Part shown: piece after piece, positions 1 through 11,635 of the stretch
Numbering within the stretch: position 1 is the stretch's first letter
How the letters are laid out: every line of letters begins with the position of its first letter
From: Bubalus kerabau
Taxonomy: Eukaryota > Chordata > Mammalia > Artiodactyla > Bovidae
NCBI RefSeq assembly: GCF_029407905.1
Contig: NC_073627.1
Coordinates: 124,075,697-124,139,696, forward strand
Reading direction: 5' to 3'
DNA: 64,000 nucleotides
Notes under the pieces: model-generated
Seen by the model: only the letters and a program-made list of their open reading frames with translations
Database searches by the model: none
What the model was told of the DNA's origin: nothing
Program-made: the position numbers and the translations under genes

Positions 1-617
1 AAACCATGGGCTTATGCAACTAAGTAATTGTGTAACCTCTGATTCCCAGTTTTACCATCTATAAAATACAGGTGGCAGTATACACCTCCAAAGACTAATA
101 TAAGAGTTAAGGGAGATATAAACTATATAAAATTGCCTAAATATAAGATTTTCTTTAAATATCACTCCCTAAAAGCAAAAACAATCTTATTCTTTTACAT
201 ATCTACTTTTGTTCTAATGTTCAATAAATCTCTGTTCAAAGTAGTATGATAAATAGCAGGGTTAATAAATAAAAATAGAAGAAGAGATGTGAGGGCTTCC
301 CAGAGAACATCTGATTTTACCCAAGCCTTGCAAGATGGTTTGAACACAGTGAAGAGATACCAAGAATGTATCAGACAAGAGTCTTTCAAAGACAAGAGAA
401 AGAAACCCAACTCTAATGGTCTCAGCAAAAAAAGAGGGGAAAGTTGGCTAATTGAACTGAAAAGTCCAGGGGCAAAATTGGCTCCCCATTGCTGGAATCC
501 TGGTATCCAAACAACATTCCCAGAATCAGTCTCTCTCCACTGCCCGGCCTGCTTTTCTTCTTGTTAGTTTTATTCCCAGGCAAGCTCTTCCCACATCATG
601 GCAAATGGTCACCTTCA
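1..617. other. Intergenic, no recognised feature
   Basis: A+T-rich single-copy-looking DNA. Short open frames here have no recognisable domain, splice context or codon bias, and I see no clear repeat. Confidence 0.5.
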
Positions 618-626
618 GCTTCAGGT

Positions 627-848
627 CTTGTTGTTGTTTAGTCACTCAGTCACGTCCGACTCTTTGCAACCCCATGGGCTTTACCCTTCCAGGCTCCTCT
701 CTCTGTCCATGGGATTTTTTCAGGCAAAAATACTGGAGTGGGTGTTGCCATTTCCTTCTCCAGGGGATCTTCCCTACCCAGGGATTAAACCCACATCTCC
801 TGCTTGGCAGGCAGATTCTTTACCACTGAACCACCTGGGAAGCCCTTG
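627..848 (-). repeat. Bov-tA SINE (tRNA-derived, ruminant)
   Basis: Read on the minus strand it starts with the tRNA-like head (GGGCTTCCCAGGTGGTTCAG) carrying internal pol III A/B-box-like sequence, followed by the Bov-A unit (AAGATCCCCTGGAGAAGG) and ending in AACAACAACAA. The direct repeat GCTTCAGGT at 618-626 and 849-857 is the target-site duplication, so this is a complete insertion. It is non-coding. The family is retroposed in trans, probably by BovB, with which it shares tail sequence. Confidence 0.9.
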
Positions 849-857
849 GCTTCAGGT

Positions 858-1659
858 TTACATGGGCCCAAATCTGCCATCTCTGTAGAAGGATTCTCAG
901 ATATGGAATATGCAGATAGGACCACCCATGAAGCTGGCTGGAGGGGTGGCATCATACCAGAAGGCATTTCACCCACTCTGAATCTCAACTGAGAATAGGG
1001 AATGGGAGCCTCCCTTAAAAAACCCAGCAGCTAAGTAGAAGGAAGGAAGAGACTGCTGTGGAATTCTACAAAGCACATTCCAGGTAGAGAAGAAAATAAG
1101 AGCCAGAGTCCAAATGTTTGCTGAGTACGTACTGCCCTGCTGTCTGGGAGGACATAAAGGTGAGGGAGCTGTGATTCTGGCCTCCAGTAAGGGAGGTAAA
1201 GCATGTTGGAAAAATAAGCAACCATAATCCAAGCTAGGAAGTGAGTAAAGCCCTAAAAAGGTTGGCAGATGCCATTCATCAGAGGAGGCAGAGATCTCTT
1301 TCAGCTCAAAATGGAAACCTTTTAAAAAAGACATGGCACCTGAATTGGATTTCGTTTGACAGAATATGTAGGAAAAATGATGTTCACAAATTATCTGAGT
1401 GGAAATATTGCACAATCAGTCCTACCATTGGCTTTTGAAGCTGTGGGGTTATTTAGAGTTCTGGTACATCAGAACTTCCAGTCATTTCTCATATCATCAT
1501 TATGATCAAAGATTAGAGTGGGAAAAGGCCAATAAGAAGGGTTATGGGGTGATTTGTGTTGTGGCAAGATATTGTCTGGGCTAAAATCTCTCTTTTACAT
1601 TTTAAATAATTATATACTCTTGCATTTGTTCCTTTATTTCTCAATTTAGATAGACTTTT
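858..1659. other. Intergenic, no recognised feature
   Basis: Single-copy-looking sequence. An antisense open frame of 148 codons at 969-1415 has low-complexity composition and no domain I recognise, so I do not call it a gene. Confidence 0.5.
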
Positions 1660-1967
1660 TTCTTTGATTGAGGTAAAATTCACACAACGTAAAATCAACC
1701 ATTTAAAAATGCACAATTCAGTGTCACCAAGTACATTCACAAAGTTGTTCAACCATCACCTCTAGTTCTAAAACATGCTCATCTCCCTAAAGTGAAAACC
1801 CAAAACCATTACACAGCCACTCCCTGTTATCCCATCCTGCATATCATCAAGTGTCTGGCAACCACTAATCTGCTTTTGTCTTTATGAATGTATGAAATAC
1901 ATCATACAAATGGTATTATATAGTATGTAACTTTTCTTTTTTTCACTTAATGTAATATTTTCAAGTT
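1660..1967 (-). repeat. Old L1 3'-end fragment (L1M/L1ME-like)
   Basis: The plus strand matches the reverse complement of an ancient L1 3' region: GATTGAGGTAAAATTCACAC, then the 'acaattcagtg...ttcacaaagttgt' block and 'ctggcaaccactaatctgctttt'. No open frame survives and I see no target-site duplication. The subfamily is from memory of consensus-like text. Confidence 0.7.
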
Positions 1968-2238
1968 AACAGGACTTCAGTTGATATTCTTTCCCATATC
2001 CTATAATGTGGGGCTACATACATATGGACTCTATACCTAAGTTGCACTGTCTAGCAGCTGTCCTGTGATGGGCCTTCTGCCACGTAATATCCACTCACCC
2101 TGGTAGTCAGTATACCTCCAGGGATCATGTCTTAAGAATTTCTTCAGGCTCTTCTAATAGTCGTAGCAAGTATTCACTTGACATGCAATGTTTGATAAGC
2201 TAGCCAGTTGCATATTAGGTGCTTGTAGACTCCAAAAT

Positions 2239-2513
2239 CGGAGAAGGTAATGGCACCCCACTCCAGTGCTCTTGCCTGGAAAATCCCATGGACGGAGGAG
2301 CCTGGAAGGCTGCAGTCCATGGGGTCGCTGAGGGTTGGACACGACTGAACAACTTCACTTTCACGTTTCACTTTCTTGCATTGGAAAAGGAAATGGCAAC
2401 CCACTCCAGTGTTCTTGCCTGGAGAATCCCCGGGACGGGAGAGCCTGGTGGGCTGCCGTCTATGGGGTCGCACAGAGTCGGACATGACTGAAGTGACTTA
2501 GTAGTAGTAGTAG
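2239..2513 (+). repeat. Bov-A2 SINE (dimer) with (AGT)n tail
   Basis: Two Bov-A units in tandem, each beginning near GAGAAGG(T)AATGGCA / GGAAAAGGAAATGGCA and ending near GGACACGACTGA / GGACATGACTGA, with the linker 'acttcactttcacgtttcac' between them. The 3' end runs into an (AGT)n microsatellite. The 14-bp direct repeat GTAGACTCCAAAAT (2225-2238 and 2513-2526) is a perfect target-site duplication, so the insertion is fairly young. Confidence 0.95.
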
Positions 2514-2526
2514 TAGACTCCAAAAT

Positions 2527-4718
2527 ATATCCTTTGACCAAGCAGAACCCCTTCTTCAAGAACAATCAGTCAAAGAAAAGCCCACAAGTAGGCAGAAAGA
2601 AGAGCAGCAGCTCAGTTTTCAATCTCCAGGTCTTTACCCTTTATCACAGAATTTAAATCTCAAATTTAAATTAAAGAACCCTCAAAGGGTTCTTAAAGAA
2701 CATCCATTGTTTTTTAGATCATGAAACTCAGGCCCAAGAGGCTTAAAAAAAAATCACCCAAGCCCATACAGGTAGAGCATCAGAGCCCATTCAAATGCTC
2801 AGAAATTTTCAGTCTAAATTCAGTGCACTCTGATACGACCTAGTGTTCAATACTTTTCTCTCTAAAAGTAAGAACCAAATGTAAAAAGGCAGCAGATCTA
2901 AAAAATACCTTTCAACCCTGCAAAGAGATGAGAGGAGACTCTTTTTTTTTTTTTAATCTGCACAAATCATAAAGGGAGTAACAATGCAGTTTACAAAGAA
3001 AGAGAAGCTAAGGTGTCAAACAGCAATTTTGATCTTAAATTAAAAGCACATGAGTGAATGGGCAATGCATTATGTCATGTAAAAGTTTGGAGCTATCATT
3101 GGTGTTCTTTCTCCCTGTATGGGGTTTCTCTTTGTCAATATGGCTTAGATCTTTATAACGATGATGAGCTGTGTCCTGCCATCTCATTTTGCTCCCAAGG
3201 GCACTAAATGTGACCAACCCAGCGATGAGGGAGAGGGTGGGAATAGGGGACAATGTTTAGGATTCGGAGGTAGTGAGGGGATCTGACTCACTCCGAGCAG
3301 CTAACCTGCTGTTCTTCCTCTCCAAAACTATGGCTTGTAAATGGGAGCTCAGATCCTTCTAGGTAGAACTGCAAGCCTGTAAATACCATGTCAGGATCTT
3401 GATTTTTTTTTTTTTTGTAACATAAAGTTAATGATGCTTAAAATATGCACAATATGTACCCCTGTGGAACACTGAATTATCTTGATGTCTGAACTTCTGG
3501 GGATGGTCTATAAAGAAAATAATTCAGAAGTGAGTGGAAATAGACGGAACTGTAAAACGCAATTAGGAAGAGGGGCAGGGAAGTCCCAGGTGTATGTGCA
3601 GCAGCACCAAGAGGAAAACAAACCAGGGCCCTGATGGGCTCATCTTTATCTTTTAATCTTATCTTTGAAAGATTCACTTCCTGGATTCTTGCCTGAGAGC
3701 TTCATGAGCATTTCCTTGAGATGATTTACTTCTTTTTAACTCAGGGAAAAGGTGCTTTCAAAAACAAGCCAACTAGACCGTTTTCTCCCCGCAGAGCCAC
3801 AGCACTCAAACCCTCCGCACCTAAAACAAACAAATAAACAAACAAAAAACAAATCTTCTAACTAATAGTTAGACTTTTAAAAGCAGGTTGGTTGCAAGCC
3901 TCCCCAGGATAATCATTTGCACCTTCCTTCAGCCACACATAATACAGACTTTATTCAGCAAATAGCAAAGTCGTTTCCCGGCGAGTCAAAGGTCACTCTT
4001 TGCTGTATTAATAGCTGCTCTGGGAGGGTCAGTGTTGTGCTATCCTACATTTTTTCCAGGGCCTGGAGATGCAATTTCCTACAATCTGCAGGCAATTTCC
4101 CACCAATTTTCTTGGGGAGCTAATAGGCTGTGACAGGAGATGGAGCTAGCAAACAGCAGGCGGCTTCAGAAAAGACAAATTGCATCTCTGCCACCTAACT
4201 GGGCAATCTAGATCGACAGAGTTTATAGCTTTGTAGTGTTATTGGGCCCCATGCTAACAGCAAATCATTCACGCTGCTCGCTGAATTTCATATTCCCTTC
4301 CTTCTGAATTTGTTATTGCCACATATCACTCTGTAGCACTTGCCCTGGAAATTGCAATAAAAAGGGGAATCACATATATATTAGTGACTTAAACGTCTTC
4401 TAAATTTCTTACCAGAAATTATTAGCATTCAATAATTTCTGTTTAAGGGTTTAGGGCTACACCAAACAGTTTTAAGTGATGGGATAGGAAAGTTGGAAAG
4501 AAAAATCAAAAAGGAATGGGTAACAGGTTGAAATCTTTGGGCGAGCACAGAGAGACTATTTCTTCTTTCAAACAGGCCCATGTGCTTGTGCACAGTCAAA
4601 TGTATTTCAACAAATAATATAAACATCTGTAAAACATGCCCACAAGGCTGCTTTATGCTTTGTCTAGACTGCTTTTTAAAAAGTTGGTAGTTTAATATAG
4701 CAGTGGAAATGCTTTTCT
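2527..4718. other. Intergenic; MIR-like fragment and candidate conserved block
   Basis: No gene is recognised. About 2700-2860 resembles a decayed minus-strand MIR. T-runs lie at about 2941-2955 and 3403-3417. About 3900-4400 is free of recognisable repeats, less A+T-rich and rich in transcription-factor-like words; it is discussed as a possible regulatory block. Confidence 0.4.
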
Positions 4719-5196
4719 TGTAGGAAGGAGGACCCCGTTCCAGGGCCCGAAACTGGGCTCTTGTCTATCGGAAATGAATTGTCAGAGGAGACACATGTGC
4801 TGACAAAGCAAGAGATTTTATTGGGAAAGGGAACCTGGGTGGAGAGCAGTAGGGTGAGGGAACCCAGGAGAACAGCTCTGCCATGTGGCTTGCAGTCTCG
4901 GGTTTTATGGTGATGGGATTAGTTTCTGGGTTGTCGTTAGCCAATCATTCTGACTCAGAGTCCTTCCTCGTGGTGCACGCCTTGTTCAGCCAAGATGGAT
5001 GCCAGATAGGAGAATTCTGGGAGGTGGTCAGACATGTGGTGTCTCATTTTGACCTTTCCTGAACTCTTCCAGTTGGTGGAGGCTTATTAGTTCCATGTTC
5101 CTTACCAGGACCTCCTGTTGTAAAAATCCTCATGCAAATGGTTACTATGGTGCCTGGCCAGGGTGGGTGGTTTCCATCAGTGTGCTTCCCCTGACA
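4719..5196 (-). mobile_element. Solo LTR of an endogenous retrovirus
   Basis: On the minus strand this 478-bp unit starts TGTCAGGGGAAGCAC and ends CCTTCCTACA, giving the TG..CA ends of a retroviral LTR. It has a TATA-like CATAAAA (plus about 4903-4909) and, about 85 bp downstream, the poly(A) signal AATAAA (plus 4817-4822) in CCCAATAAAATCTC, followed by a U5-like tail. No gag, pol or env sequence flanks it, so it is a solo LTR left by LTR-LTR recombination. The layout resembles gammaretrovirus-type (ERV1) LTRs. No convincing target-site duplication was found. Confidence 0.8.
4817..4822 (-). promoter_or_regulatory. Poly(A) signal AATAAA inside the solo LTR
   Basis: Minus-strand AATAAA in the R-region position of the LTR, downstream of its TATA-like box. 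It could terminate minus-strand transcripts, for example read-through beyond TLE1, but nothing in the sequence shows that it is used. Confidence 0.55.
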
Positions 5197-5740
5197 CTTT
5201 CATAGAATTAAACATAAACACCCATATTTTAATTTAAATATTTTTTTTCTTATTACTAAGTCATACAGGTTCAACCTAAGAGTTAGAAAAGACAAGAGAA
5301 GGAAATTAAAAGTCTGATTAAAGAAACAACTAGCTACTGTACCCACTCACACATTTTTGTTTTTATTAATTTACAAAAGACCTACTCTGTGCCAGGTGTG
5401 GCACAAAAGTGAGTGAGACCACTGCTCAGCAAATCCCTTGCTGCTGGGGATTTCATAGTCTAGCACCCAGACATGCAAACAGATAAACTGGAAGACACTT
5501 TTCCACAGCTGTCTGAATGGCACTTTTGAAGAAAGGAGGAACAGACTGCCTGCAAAAGTAAGCTGAGGTGAGAAGCAGAAAAACTCAGTTGGAGTTAAAT
5601 AGTGCAGGTGGATAAACAGCAGAGAGTCAGAGTCAGCTCTGCTTTCTTAAAGTGGTTCTATTTGAGAAGATCAGTATGGCAATAGGATCCAGGGTACTCT
5701 TGTCACTTGCACCTAGAGACTATCACTTGAAAAAGATACA
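5197..5740. other. Intergenic, with a decayed ancient repeat
   Basis: About 5370-5490 contains the 'ctctgtgccaggtgtggcac...tttcatagtctagcacccagacatgcaaacag' pattern seen in old mammalian interspersed repeats, but I cannot name the family with confidence. No coding signal. Confidence 0.4.
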
Positions 5741-5861
5741 GGGAATTCCATGGTGGTCCAGTGTTTAGGACTCCACACTCTCATGGCTAAGGGTCCAGGT
5801 TCCATTCCTGGTCAGGGAACTAAAATCAGATAAGCTGTCCCCCCAACCCAGAAAAAAAAAA
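5741..5861 (+). repeat. CHR-type tRNA-derived SINE, short copy
   Basis: Begins GGGAATTCCATGGTGGTCCA, a diverged form of the cetartiodactyl tRNA-SINE head, keeps a B-box-like 'ggttccattcctggtc' and ends in an A-rich tail at about 5852-5861. Too degenerate to be a functional tRNA gene. Confidence 0.75.
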
Positions 5862-7402
5862 TGACAGAAAGTATAAATTCTTGGACAACACAGTCTAGAT
5901 TGTAATGATTAAACTGATAGCACCATAATATCAGGGTAATTATAGCCTCACCTCAGCTTAAGAAGCTTGGGACCAACCTTAGGGTTACAGGGGCCCACAC
6001 AGCAAAGGGTGTTGAGCAGAGTAAGTGCCAGAGACACAAGCAGAATTCCTAGTTAATGAATCTCATTCCTAAATGATAGTTATTGCCAAACACTTAAGCT
6101 AGGTATGGTTTTAAAAAATATATTCCAGGAAGGCTAATTGCCAATCACTTCCTAAAGATTAGGAAGCACCTGCTCTTCACAGATCAGTAAAACTGAAGCA
6201 GAAACACCTCCCATTTCTCTGGGCTAGCTAAGGCTGGAAGGACTGTGTAGTCTCTACAAAATTTCCCAGTGCCTCCAGAAGTAGTGTTATGATGCTTTCT
6301 TTTTCAGCTCATTAGCACATCAGGTATGCATAAAGGTAAGCAAAAAGAAAGACCTCTAATGGGGAAAAGGAATATGCTTTGGTGTGGAACTTTTGGGATT
6401 CTGGGATTTTCGAATTTGATTTAAGCAGAACACAGTCTACGGTACTGGAGGACAGGAAGGAGAGATTCACCAAATAGAAATCAGAAAGGTTCAAGCAAGA
6501 TCTCTGCTTTAAATTGTCTCTTTCACTTGCTGGTTGTGCAATTGTAAACTTCATTATCTGTGTTTGTTCCTATCCCCAAGGCTTGTTTCAGTGACCATGA
6601 GCCTTAACGACAGAATGTGTTTTTAATCTCAAGGATTCAGAGTGAGCCCATAATAATCCTCCATATATACTGATTGACTTCGGCCCCTTAATAAAATACA
6701 AATAACCCCTTGTAGAAACCAGACATTACCCATGTGTTCCCACCAGAGAAGTTTCCAACTGAACAGGTATAAGCAAAGACCCCATCATCTGCTTATTAGA
6801 TTCTCCTGCAGAGCTAGTTTTGAAAACCCCTGGTATAGTTATGGGGTGAGAAGGGTGGAATGGACACCACATGCATACCCACAGCAAATCTCTAAGGACA
6901 GCAATGATATATAGTGGAAAAAGCAAGAGAAAGGGTCTTTCATTTATAACCACACTTTACATCTTATGAGCAATAGGAACTGAACCATGCAACCTAGTCA
7001 GAACACTCTATCTCCTTATCTGTTGTAGCACAAGCAGTTGTAAAGGTCACAGGAGGTAATGCTTGTGAAACACCACCACCCCCCCATCCCATAATGGCCA
7101 GCACCTTGCAGTGGGGAGGCTTGGAAGAAATGGCAGCTCTTCCTTCTCCTCCTAAGCTGGTAATGGATGTTACATTCCCTGCTGCCCAAGCCATCTCAGA
7201 AATTCAAAGCTTCTCCCAGGTCTCAAGTTTCCACAAAGATTCAGCCCAAGCACTGAGAATAGAGTTTTCTCTTCAACCTCCCTCTTCCCTACCTCTGTCA
7301 TTGCACTCCTCTTGGGCATAAATTTCAAATGGATAAGCCATTATGGAATATTATTGCTCCATGAGTGAATATCTTCCGTTCCTTCTTGTCATTTCTAGAC
7401 AT
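5862..7402. other. Intergenic, no recognised feature
   Basis: Single-copy-looking sequence. A C-rich run lies at about 7070-7090 and short open frames near 6.7-7.3 kb lack any domain. Confidence 0.45.
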
Positions 7403-7403
7403 A

Positions 7404-7602
7404 TTGTTATTGTATTAGTCACTCAGTCGTGTCTGACTCTTTGCGACCCCATGGACTGTACCCTGCCAACCTCCTCTGTCCATGGGTTTTTCCAGGCTAG
7501 AATACTGGAGTATGTTGCCATTCCCTTCTCCAGGGGATCTTCCTGAAAACGGATTGAACCCGGGTCTCTTGCATTGCAGGCAGATTTTCTACCACCTGAG
7601 CC
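7404..7602 (-). repeat. Bov-tA SINE
   Basis: The reverse complement carries the tRNA-like head (ending GAACCCGGGTCTC on plus) and the Bov-A body ('caggctagaatactggagtatgttgcc' on plus). It lacks the GGCTTCCCAGG start, so the head is slightly truncated. Short flanking AGACATA repeats are compatible with a target-site duplication. Confidence 0.85.
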
Positions 7603-7604
7603 AG

Positions 7605-10003
7605 ACATAACAGCTTTTAATCAGATTCTGCACCAATTCTTGTATGCTACATTCACTTCTCTGTTTCCGTAAGTATGAGAAAAGTGAACCCTAAAATTCA
7701 TACCACTAGAACCATAAGATACAAAATGGCACCTTGTGGCTTGAAAGAGTCAAAGGGCTTGACCCAGCATTTCACTTGCTGCTTCAGGAGTTAAGTAAGG
7801 AAGAGAATATAGTTCATTAAATTTTTTAGATAAGTTAAGGACTTGTCCAAGATCACACAGAATTTCATATATTCCTCAATTACAAAGTTAAAACAAAAAT
7901 GTATGGAAATATTTTCATGACTTTCAGGGACTTAAACACAGTGTTAAAGCCTATGACTTTTCTGAGAATACCCAAGAATTAGAAACGAACTAGGAAAGGT
8001 CACTGGTGAGACAAAAATTTCATCTTTCATTTCTGCTTAAACTTTAATACTAAATGCATATCAGTTACTGAATCTAAGAATATTTAGAAAGAAATAATGT
8101 TGAATAAAATTAGTAAGGTTTGTAATTTTTCATAATATGAATAAATGAGATAGGATTAAAAATATTTCCTACTTAAATTAAGGCTGTCCAGTGGGAAAGA
8201 AAATTAGTTTATGCTTAGTAGAAAGATACATAAAATTTTACTATAATTCAGCCCTAAGGAATTTTTTAATTACCTCAGTAATGAAAAATGTTAAAATTAC
8301 TGTGAGCGCCTGTGCTGGGATCTTTCAACACCCATTCCTTAGCTTTAAACCACTTGCCATTTTAATATCTGATTTCATAAATATTACATTTCCAAAATGT
8401 TTGGCCGTTCAGAAGATAGGAGTGAATGCAAGATAACATCTAGCAATAGCTTGCACTCAACAAGGAAGGAATATCCACGAACTATGCAGATCCAACTGAG
8501 TTTAAATGCCAGCCAGTCATTTCTTAATCAGGAGCAGTGACAAAATCACAAATTCCATTGCTGCTGTGTCTTCAGAATTAGGTCCAACAAATCAAAAATA
8601 ACAACTTTCACTAGTTTGTGTGGTCTGGCAAAGGATTAAGCCAAAAAAAAAATAAAATATTTTCCCAATCAGCAAATGTTCCATGAATGGATTGGCCAAC
8701 TACCCCCAGTTCATTTCTTTGAATTATATCTTTCATGCAATCCCATTTTTCCAATGACCCATTAGTTAACCAGAAATACTGTACATATTTTAATGGGTTA
8801 GAAGACCTTAAGGGAATCAATACATCTCAAATACATGCCTCAGGGGACTCTGGTTTATTGCCTAGAAGATAATTCTTTTCTGAAAAGGAGCAAGCTTCAT
8901 TTGAAATTAAGATTTGGAGATCATAAATGGAATCAATTGAGCCAGGAAGTCTTTTGTAATGTATGGCACATGGGAGGCAAATGAATGTCTGTAGGTTATG
9001 CCGGGAGAGGAAGGCCTGGTAGAGTGACAGAAATCTTCTCCCCTACCTGCGGCACTTCAGAACCTGTAAACAGAGTGTGCTTTGTGAAGGAGATATAAAA
9101 ATTATTTCTCAGCCAATGTGCCACTCTAAATGAACTAAGAAGTTCATTTGAGAGACAGAGAGAGAGAAAATAAGTACTGGTCATGTTCCAGAATATCCTG
9201 ATACAGTTAACCACAAAATAAGTTATTAGCTTATTGTAAGGGCAGCCAGTTTTTAAAGCAATGGAGTAATCCACTATGGACTGCAGCAAGGAAGTAGGAC
9301 AAAGGGTGTGAAATGAACAGATGGATTTGATTTTAAACAAGTTAGACCTATGACAAGGGACATAACAAGTCATTTTTCAGTTTTCCATGCTATGGGGTAA
9401 CTTCCATTGTGACCTCTCTAACCTGCTAGCTCATTTTCCCCCTACCAGGAAGTCAGGCCTTTCTGGGAGTGAAGCCTTGTGCTTTGCAATTGTAAACTAC
9501 TGCCTCTTGCTTCTATAACCAAACGAGGCCCCACAGGGGACTGCCACCATAAATGCTTGATTACTTAATCTCCAAACTAGTTGTTCTCTCAATCTCAGAC
9601 TCCTTCCTGGACACATTGACGAGAATAAGAACAAGGACAAATGTTCAGGAGATGTCACACCTTTGTAACTCTGGTTTCTGAGACTACCCAACAATCCCAC
9701 GGTAGCACAACCCCCATCAATATGGCTGCCACCAACCCCAGGCTGATTCATGATGTGAGCCATCTTTGTCCTCTCCACCCTTTCTTTAATCCCACTCGTG
9801 CCTCCCTGCTCCAACTTCATGTGTTCAGTGGCTGAAAGCTGCCAAAGGCAGCCCCCACCACCCCGCTGCTGTGAGGCACACACCCCTTCCAATAAGCCTG
9901 AACTCCCTGGCAGTGCCCACTACCTCAAAACGTCAGGCTGTTTCCTCACTGCCTCAGTAAAACTCCTATCTCGCCACAGCTAATGCCAACTAGAGCTTTG
10001 GGT
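7605..10003. other. Intergenic, no gene recognised
   Basis: Mostly A+T-rich unique DNA. A short GA-rich tract lies at 9150-9172. About 9420-9990 is less A+T-rich and has LTR-like wording but no diagnostic ends. The antisense 131-codon open frame at 9497-9892 has no recognisable domain. Confidence 0.4.
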
Positions 10004-10262
10004 GATGGTGAAACTCCAATACTTTGGCCACCTGCTGTGAAGAACCAAGTCATTGGAAAAGACCCTGATGCTGGGAAAGACAGAAGGCAAAAGGAGAAGA
10101 GGGCTGCAGAGGATGAGATTGTTGGATAGCATTACGAATTCAATAGACATGAGCTTGGGCAAACTCTGGGAGATAGTGAGAGACAGGGAGGCCTGGCATG
10201 CTGCAGTTCATGGGGTGGCAAAGAGTTGGACACAACTTAGTGACTGAACAACAACAACAATG
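10004..10262 (+). repeat. BovB LINE 3' end, 5'-truncated
   Basis: Encodes, with decay, the last part of BovB ORF2: the motifs 'MLGKTEGKRRRGLQRMRLLD' and 'DREAWHAAVHGVAKSWTQLSD' are readable at 10053-10247. It ends with the BovB tail, then (CAA)n. It is 259 bp of a roughly 3.2-kb element, the usual product of incomplete reverse transcription. Confidence 0.9.
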
Positions 10263-10671
10263 GGTGTACACAAATTTATACTTTGAGGTGAAAAGCTGAC
10301 CCCTTTGACCTAAATTGTAAGTCTCCAAACTGACCCTTCTCTCTAGTCCACCTAAACAGAGCTGTCTAAAACAAAAACTGGACTGGGTTGTGTTGTTTCC
10401 CTGTGATCCACAGAAAGTGTGGAAGCTCTCACCCTTACGCCATCGCATCTCCATGCTACCCAAATACCCACCGTTTCAGTCAAGGATAACCTTGCTCCAC
10501 CTTCTTCCCATTACAGAATCATACTTTCTTCTGAACTCTCTTAATTCAACCCAGGATACACTTCTTCAGTTATAACCATTTAACAAAATCTGAGTTAAAG
10601 CTTTACCTTCTCTGGAAACTTCCCTGACTAACATCCACCCAACAAAGGTCATGGCTCACTTCTTGGTGTCA
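10263..10671. other. Intergenic, possible L2-like remnant
   Basis: The text around 10500-10650 ('cttccctgactaacatccacccaac') is suggestive of a decayed L2, but I cannot confirm it. No coding signal. Confidence 0.3.
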
Positions 10672-11635
10672 GAATCTTAACTCGTACCACCTCACACTGG
10701 TCAGAATGGTCATCATTAAGAAATCTACAAATAACAAATGTGGACAGGGTGTGGAGAAAAGGGAACCCTCTTACACTGTTGGTGGGAATGTAAATAGTGT
10801 AGCCACAATGGAAAACAGTATGGAGGTTCCTCAAAAAACTAAAAATAGGGATGGGAAGGAGGCTCAAGAGGATGGAGATATATGTACACCTGTACTGATT
10901 CACATTGTTGTACAGCAGAAACTAACACAGCATTGTAAAGCAATTCTACTCCAATTAAAAATAAATTTTTAAAAAAGATGTGAGCTAAAACAAAACCAAA
11001 CCCTAAAAATACAGTTGCCATATGATCCAGCAATCCCAATCCTGGGCATATATCCAGACAAAACTTGAACTCAGAAAGACACAACGCTCCCCTATGTTCA
11101 TAGCAGTGCTGTTCATAATAGCCAAGATATGGAAACAACCGAAATGTCCACTGACAGATGAAAGGATAAAGAAGATATGGTGCAGATATACAATGGAGTT
11201 CTACTCAGCCATAAAAAAAGAAGGAAATAATGCCATTTGAAGCAACATGGACGGACCTAGGGATTATCATACTAAGGGAAGTCAGAAAGAGAAATATCAC
11301 ATGACCTCACTTAATGTGGAAACTAAAATATGATATAAATGAACTTAGCAATGAAACAGAAACAGATTTATAGAGAACAGACCTGTGATTGGCAAGGTAG
11401 ATGTGGGACGGGATGGTTTGAAAGTTTGGGATTAGCAGATGCAAACTATTATATACAAAATGTATGAAAAACAAGGTTCTCCTGTATAAGAACTATATTC
11501 AATATCCTGTGATAAACCATAATGGAATAAAGTATGAAAAAGACTGTATATTGATGTATGTGTAACTAAGTCACTTTGCTATACAGCAGAAATTAACATT
11601 GTAAATCAACTGTAGTTCAATTGAAAAAAAAAACC
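10672..11635 (+). repeat. L1 LINE 3' end, interrupted by a second L1 tail
   Basis: Starts in the C-terminal part of L1 ORF2 (readable 'KKSTNNKCGQGVEKREPSYT'), is broken at 10848-11002 by another L1 tail, and resumes at 'cagttgccatatgatccagc' through the end of ORF2 (readable 'WCRYTMEFYSAIKKEGNNAI', 11181-11240). The 3'UTR follows and ends in an A-run at about 11625-11633. No intact open frame. Confidence 0.85.
10848..11002 (+). repeat. L1 tail nested inside another L1
   Basis: This 155-bp piece has typical L1 3'UTR end sequence ('ttgtacagcagaaactaacac...ccaattaaaaataaa') and an A-rich tail. It is bounded by the 9-bp direct repeat CTAAAAATA (10839-10847 and 11003-11011). Removing it and one repeat restores continuous L1 ORF2 sequence, so it inserted after the host L1. 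Confidence 0.8.

Noticed and set aside
627..848. tRNA gene-like A/B boxes in this and the other SINEs
   Set aside because: The heads are tRNA-derived but lack a foldable cloverleaf and are attached to SINE bodies with target-site duplications.
9497..9892. 131-codon minus-strand frame
   Set aside because: No domain or codon signature; it lies in a block that may be an old repeat.
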